64,000 nt of DNA from Verrucomicrobiota bacterium JB023 (GTDB lineage Bacteria; Verrucomicrobiota; Verrucomicrobiia; Verrucomicrobiales; Akkermansiaceae), in assembly GCA_030673895.1 (NCBI GenBank), contig JAUTCR010000025.1, positions 1-64,000 on the forward strand. The letters run 5' to 3'. Below, in pieces: positions 60,751 through 64,000 of this stretch; the stretch's first letter is position 1, and each line of letters begins with the position of its first letter. The notes under the pieces were generated by a model, which worked only from the letters and a program-made list of their open reading frames with translations, made no database searches and was not told where the DNA came from. The position numbers and the translations under genes are program-made.

Positions 60751-61959
60751 ATGAAGTCCTCGTTCATTGAGAAGCTCCTCTCCCGCCTCGACCGGCTCTC
60801 CCCGCGTCAGGTCCAGAGCCTTGTGGACCGGTTGCTTCGCGACAAAGGCTTTCTTGAATCTGTCTTTGAGGCCCTCCACGAAGGGGTGCTTATTCTCGAC
60901 CCAGAGGGTAGCATCACCTTCCTCAATACGGCCGCTGCCCGCCTTTTCGGACTCGATGCCGATGCCTCCATCGGCCAATCACTCTCCAAGCTGATCCGCG
61001 GGCTGGACTGGCAATCGCTCACCCGCACCCAGCCCTCGACGCTCTCGCGGGATCTCGAGATTTTCTACCCCGAGCATCGCTTTGTGAACTTTTACCTCTC
61101 GCCCATCGCGGAGGAAATCGATGGAACCAACCGAGTCCTCGGGACCGTTCTGCTTGTCCGCGACATCACTGAGGATAAGAAGTCGACGGCGGAGACTCTC
61201 GAGTCGGAGAAGCTCAATGCCCTCACCCTTCTCGCCGCCGGGGTCGCGCACGAGATTGGCAATCCGCTCAATTCCCTAGGCATCCACCTGCAGCTTCTCG
61301 AGAGGAAGATCCGAAAACTCCCTCCCGGCGACGTCGACCCGCTGATGGAACATCTCACCACGGCTCGCTCGGAGATCGCCCGCCTGGATACCTTACTGCA
61401 GGACTTCCTCCATGCCATTCGCCCGGCCCGGGCCGACCTCCGCCCAACGAAACTCAATGAGCTCGTCCGCGAGACGCTCAAAACCCTGGAGCCCGAACTC
61501 ACCGGCCGCACGATCACCATTCACCTCAATCTGCATGAGCATCTCCCCAGTCTCCCGCTCGACCCCGACCAGATTCGCCAGGCTCTCTTCAATCTCATCA
61601 AGAACGCCTACCAGGCGGTGCCCGCTTCGGGTGGCGAGATTACGGTAGCGACCACCTTCAATGAGCATGAGATCCTCGTGCGCATTGCCGATACCGGAAG
61701 CGGCATCCCACCCGAAGTGCTCGGCTCCCTCTTCGAACCCTATTCGACCACGAAGTCCTCGGGAACCGGACTCGGCTTGCTCATCGTCCGGCGCATCCTC
61801 CGCGAACACGGCGGCGAGATCGAAATCCAATCCGTGGCCAGCGAGATGGCAGAAGATGACAAGCAATCCGGCACCACCATCACGCTTCACTTTCCCCGCA
61901 CCGACAAGCGGGCCCGCTTGCTTCCCGCGCCCGATAATGATGGGGTCATCGAAATTTGA
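60751..61959 (+). CDS. PAS-domain sensor histidine kinase (NtrB-like)
   Basis: A 402-residue kinase without membrane helices, hence cytoplasmic. A PAS domain (about residues 33-145) is followed by the dimerisation/phosphoacceptor domain with H in AAGVAHEIGNPLNSLGIHLQ (about residue 170). The ATPase domain has LFNLIKNAYQAVP, DTGSGIPPEVLGSLFEPYST and SGTGLGLLIVRRILREHGGE. The gene order and PAS type resemble NtrB-like kinases that pair with sigma-54 activators. No response regulator lies in the window, though one may be elsewhere. Confidence 0.92.
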   Translation: MKSSFIEKLLSRLDRLSPRQVQSLVDRLLRDKGFLESVFEALHEGVLILDPEGSITFLNTAAARLFGLDADASIGQSLSKLIRGLDWQSLTRTQPSTLSRDLEIFYPEHRFVNFYLSPIAEEIDGTNRVLGTVLLVRDITEDKKSTAETLESEKLNALTLLAAGVAHEIGNPLNSLGIHLQLLERKIRKLPPGDVDPLMEHLTTARSEIARLDTLLQDFLHAIRPARADLRPTKLNELVRETLKTLEPELTGRTITIHLNLHEHLPSLPLDPDQIRQALFNLIKNAYQAVPASGGEITVATTFNEHEILVRIADTGSGIPPEVLGSLFEPYSTTKSSGTGLGLLIVRRILREHGGEIEIQSVASEMAEDDKQSGTTITLHFPRTDKRARLLPAPDNDGVIEI

Positions 61960-61961
61960 AT

Positions 61962-62318
61962 ATGTCTCCCTCACTCGATGAACTGGCGGGTCGCATCCGG
62001 AAGCTGAGGACGAGCTTCTACGTCTTACTTGCCGTGTTCGCCGCCTTCCTGCTAGCCCCCGGCTTCGGTCTACTGGGCAAAGCTCTTGACCTCATCCGGC
62101 ACCTCATGGAACTGACGAACTTCGGGCAAGCCGTTCCGACGAGGATGGCAAACGAGCTGTCCCAGCTCATCTTATCGACGGTGTGGGGTGTTGCACTTTC
62201 TTTTCCCATCCTGCTTGCTCTCATCGTCGTCGCCTTCCGCTGGCAGAAACGCCAGAAACAATTCTATCAATTGGAAAAATCCATCCGTGCCGAGAAAGGC
62301 CCGACCTTCCGTCTCTAA
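61962..62318 (+). CDS. Small membrane protein, 118 residues (unknown)
   Basis: A two-helix membrane protein: MSPSLDELAGRIRKLRTSFY, helix one (VLLAVFAAFLLAPGFGLLGK), a loop with RHLMELTNFGQAVPTRMANE, helix two (WGVALSFPILLALIVVAFRW), then a charged end. ATG at 61962, 2 bp after the kinase stop, so one transcript. It might couple the kinase to the membrane, which is inference. No family recognised. Confidence 0.65.
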   Translation: MSPSLDELAGRIRKLRTSFYVLLAVFAAFLLAPGFGLLGKALDLIRHLMELTNFGQAVPTRMANELSQLILSTVWGVALSFPILLALIVVAFRWQKRQKQFYQLEKSIRAEKGPTFRL

Positions 62319-62324
62319 TCCATC

Positions 62325-63089
62325 ATGTACACTTCTCTCGAAGCCGAGCTGCACGACCTGTTCTGGGATGCCGAGGGGCCTCCCGCCGAATTGCCTCTTA
62401 TCCGCGACTTCTTGGGCCAGCATCCCGGGCGGTCGCTCGAGTTCGGCTGTGGCTCGGGGAGGCTTCTCCTGCCGCTCCTCAAGGAAGGTTTCGACATCGA
62501 AGGCCTCGACAATGCGCCGGAGATGCTCTCCCTCTGTCGTCGCCATGCCGCCAAGCAATTTCTCAATCCCACGCTGCATGGCGCCGAGGTTGAAGAATTT
62601 CAGCCGAGTCAGCCCTATCAGGCCATTGCGGTTCCGGCCTTCACGCTGCAATTGCTGCCGGATCCTCCCGCAGCGCTCACGCATCTCCGGCAGTGGCTGA
62701 GTGATGGAGGAGGGCTCTACCTCACCGTCTTCGAGCCCTTGGCTGAGCTTGAAGGCGATTTGCCGGAAAACGAAAGCTACCTTGATCATCAGCTCACGCT
62801 GCCTGATGGAACCGACGCCAGCATCCACACCCGCCACGAACTGGACCGGGCTAATCGCATCCTGACCCGGCATCACCATTATGAACTCAAGCGAGATGGC
62901 GAGAGCCTCCGCGCCCACGATTCCACCCAAGTGATGCACTACTTTGAGGAAGGTGAACTCGAGAGCGCCCTCGTGCTCGCGGGATTCGAGCTCAAGCGCT
63001 ACTTGATCGATTTCGGAATGAACGAAGAAGAGGATGAGACGGCAGGCATCACCACCTACCATGCCGTCGCCAAAGAGGGAGCGGCCTGA
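62325..63089 (+). CDS. Class I SAM-dependent methyltransferase
   Basis: A 254-residue Rossmann-fold methyltransferase. The SAM loop is LEFGCGSGRLLLPLLKEGF (motif I, about residues 37-55), then IEGLDNAPEMLSLC (motif II acid), and FTLQLLPDPPAALTHLRQWL (motif III/IV region). The C-terminal 90 residues form a beta extension. The gene is 6 bp after the small membrane gene and is likely on the kinase transcript. Its substrate is unknown. Confidence 0.9.
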   Translation: MYTSLEAELHDLFWDAEGPPAELPLIRDFLGQHPGRSLEFGCGSGRLLLPLLKEGFDIEGLDNAPEMLSLCRRHAAKQFLNPTLHGAEVEEFQPSQPYQAIAVPAFTLQLLPDPPAALTHLRQWLSDGGGLYLTVFEPLAELEGDLPENESYLDHQLTLPDGTDASIHTRHELDRANRILTRHHHYELKRDGESLRAHDSTQVMHYFEEGELESALVLAGFELKRYLIDFGMNEEEDETAGITTYHAVAKEGAA

Positions 63090-63148
63090 CCGCTGACCGA
63101 ATATCGATTTTTCATTCATCCAATTCCCTCTAGGCTGAGGCCGCGACT

Positions 63149-63775
63149 TTGAATCCCGACCGCGACAAACCCAGTTGGCTCCGGGCCGTGACGAATGCCA
63201 CCATCGTCGTGGTCGGCTCCATTCTCGTTCTCTTTCCCTCCTGGCTTCCCAGGGCCACGCCGATTGGGGTCGATCTCGAGAACTCGGCGGTGGAGCTTCT
63301 CCAGCTAGCCCTCTTGCTGGTCTCCATGGCGCTCTGCCTGGCCGCCTCCTCGCACGCCGGTCGCTTCCGCCCCATTTATCAAACCCTCTCGTTGGGGTGT
63401 CTGGCGGCAGCCATTGGAGAATCGACCGATTGGTTGCGTCTCATCATTCCCTTCAATCCCGACCTGACGCTCATCCCCGTCTTCGGGATGATGATTATCC
63501 TCTTGGTCAACAATCCTCGCGAGACTCTCCGTTTCGTCGCTCTCTCCGCCCGCCATCCGGCCTCGGGCTTCCTCGCCGCGGCCCTTATCATCATTTACGT
63601 TTTTGCCCGGTTTTTTGGCTCTAAAACGTTTTGGCAGAACACTTTGGAGGGAGATGTGCCTGCCAATCTCCCCAAGATTTGCTCGGCCTACTTGGAGCTC
63701 TTGGCTTGTTATTTCTTTTTTGTCGGCGCGGTCGGTTTCACCTTCACCCTCCGTCGCAATCGCGAGGATCTCTGA
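63149..63775 (+). CDS. Membrane protein, 208 residues (unknown)
   Basis: A polytopic membrane protein with about six hydrophobic helices and charged ends (MNPDRDKPSWLRAVTNA at the start, RRNREDL at the end). The start is TTG at 63149, since no ATG is available near it in this frame (a stop lies at 63131-63133); a GTG at the VTNATIVVV position is an alternative. It stands 6 bp before the acyltransferase gene that runs off the window. No family recognised. Confidence 0.65.
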   Translation: MNPDRDKPSWLRAVTNATIVVVGSILVLFPSWLPRATPIGVDLENSAVELLQLALLLVSMALCLAASSHAGRFRPIYQTLSLGCLAAAIGESTDWLRLIIPFNPDLTLIPVFGMMIILLVNNPRETLRFVALSARHPASGFLAAALIIIYVFARFFGSKTFWQNTLEGDVPANLPKICSAYLELLACYFFFVGAVGFTFTLRRNREDL

Positions 63776-63781
63776 GTATTG

Positions 63782-64000
63782 ATGGCCAAGAAAAAGCGAA
63801 AGAAAAAGCCGGTGGCTTGGGGCTTGGAATATCTCGGCTACCGCGTCTTTGAAGCCATCCTCCGGCCCTTGCCGAGCGGCTTGGTTTCACTATTGGGCTC
63901 TGGCGTCGGGATGCTCGTTTACGCGCTCTCCCCGCATTATCGCCGGCTTGTCTTACGGAATCTGCGCATCGCGCTCGGAGGGGAACGCTCGCTGACTGAA
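63782..64000 (+). CDS. Lipid A biosynthesis (HtrB/LpxL-like) acyltransferase, 5' part
   Basis: ATG 63782 opens a frame that stays open to the window end (73 codons). After a basic start (MAKKKRKKKPVAWGLEYLGY) comes RVFEAILRPLPSGLVSLLGS, a membrane helix, then YRRLVLRNLRIALGGERSLT, the N-terminal pattern of HtrB/LpxL acyltransferases, in which NLRIALG is typical. These add a secondary acyl chain to lipid A or a similar envelope lipid. The catalytic HX4D lies beyond the window, so this is inferred from the first third only. Confidence 0.75.
   Translation, partial: MAKKKRKKKPVAWGLEYLGYRVFEAILRPLPSGLVSLLGSGVGMLVYALSPHYRRLVLRNLRIALGGERSLTE

Noticed and set aside
1-64000. CRISPR arrays, tandem repeats or an intact prophage
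   Set aside because: No regular repeat-spacer pattern, cas gene or phage structural gene was seen on reading through.

Overview
The window reads as a chromosomal piece of a Verrucomicrobiota bacterium (Verrucomicrobiae-like). This is inferred from gene content, not from a marker gene. The supporting genes are a DUF5069 protein, a planctomycete-type cytochrome c (DUF1549/1553-like) lipoprotein, HPr kinase beside FadL-type porins without PTS genes, a large secreted protein with a lineage-typical C-terminal domain, a W/DP-A-A-x-W repeat protein, and a pseudopilin/secretin operon. It is a Gram-negative cell plan: lnt, FadL porins, a secretin and an HtrB/LpxL-like acyltransferase are all present.

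Region 1 (1-14.4 kb) looks accessory. It holds the 3' end of an IS3-family transposase and a divergent ArsR/YraQ-permease (arsenical or metal efflux) module with two matched operators. It also holds a decayed IS5-family element with visible terminal inverted repeats, an SDR oxidoreductase plus SemiSWEET pair, an AraC regulator, a decayed IS3 remnant, and two ECF sigma-factor clusters. The first cluster is an ECF41 factor with an azoreductase. The second is an ECF42 factor followed by YciI-VOC fusion, YciI, DUF1428, DoxX and VOC genes. An ArsR-SRPBCC regulator between them carries three inactivating lesions but keeps a perfect operator-like palindrome. The region is visibly more AT-rich than the rest and ends near a tRNA-Cys gene.

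Region 2 (14.4-42 kb) is mostly housekeeping: Ppx/GppA phosphatase, hemC and a cobA-hemD fusion (tetrapyrrole synthesis), a cytochrome c lipoprotein, folP, an ABC exporter pair, a polytopic membrane protein and a LysR regulator. These are followed by a 1109-residue secreted multidomain phosphoesterase, a glycosyltransferase, metY, a Wzz-like protein, DUF1802, ubiE/menG, a GNAT, two FadL-type porins with hprK, and lnt.

Region 3 (42.4-50.7 kb) is one minus-strand type II secretion/pseudopilin operon: gspG-H-I-J-K, L-like, M-like, an Asn-rich periplasmic protein, gspD and an overlooked 59-residue membrane protein. The ATPase (E), platform protein (F) and prepilin peptidase are not in the window.

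Region 4 (50.7-64 kb) begins with a 734-bp gap holding a candidate plus-strand mini-gene with its own terminator. After it come a repeat protein, PduO-type cobalamin adenosyltransferase, FKBP isomerase, RppH-like Nudix, pgsA, trpE, an M20 dipeptidase, a PAS histidine kinase, a methyltransferase and the start of a lipid A acyltransferase-like gene. No CRISPR array, rRNA or complete prophage was seen.
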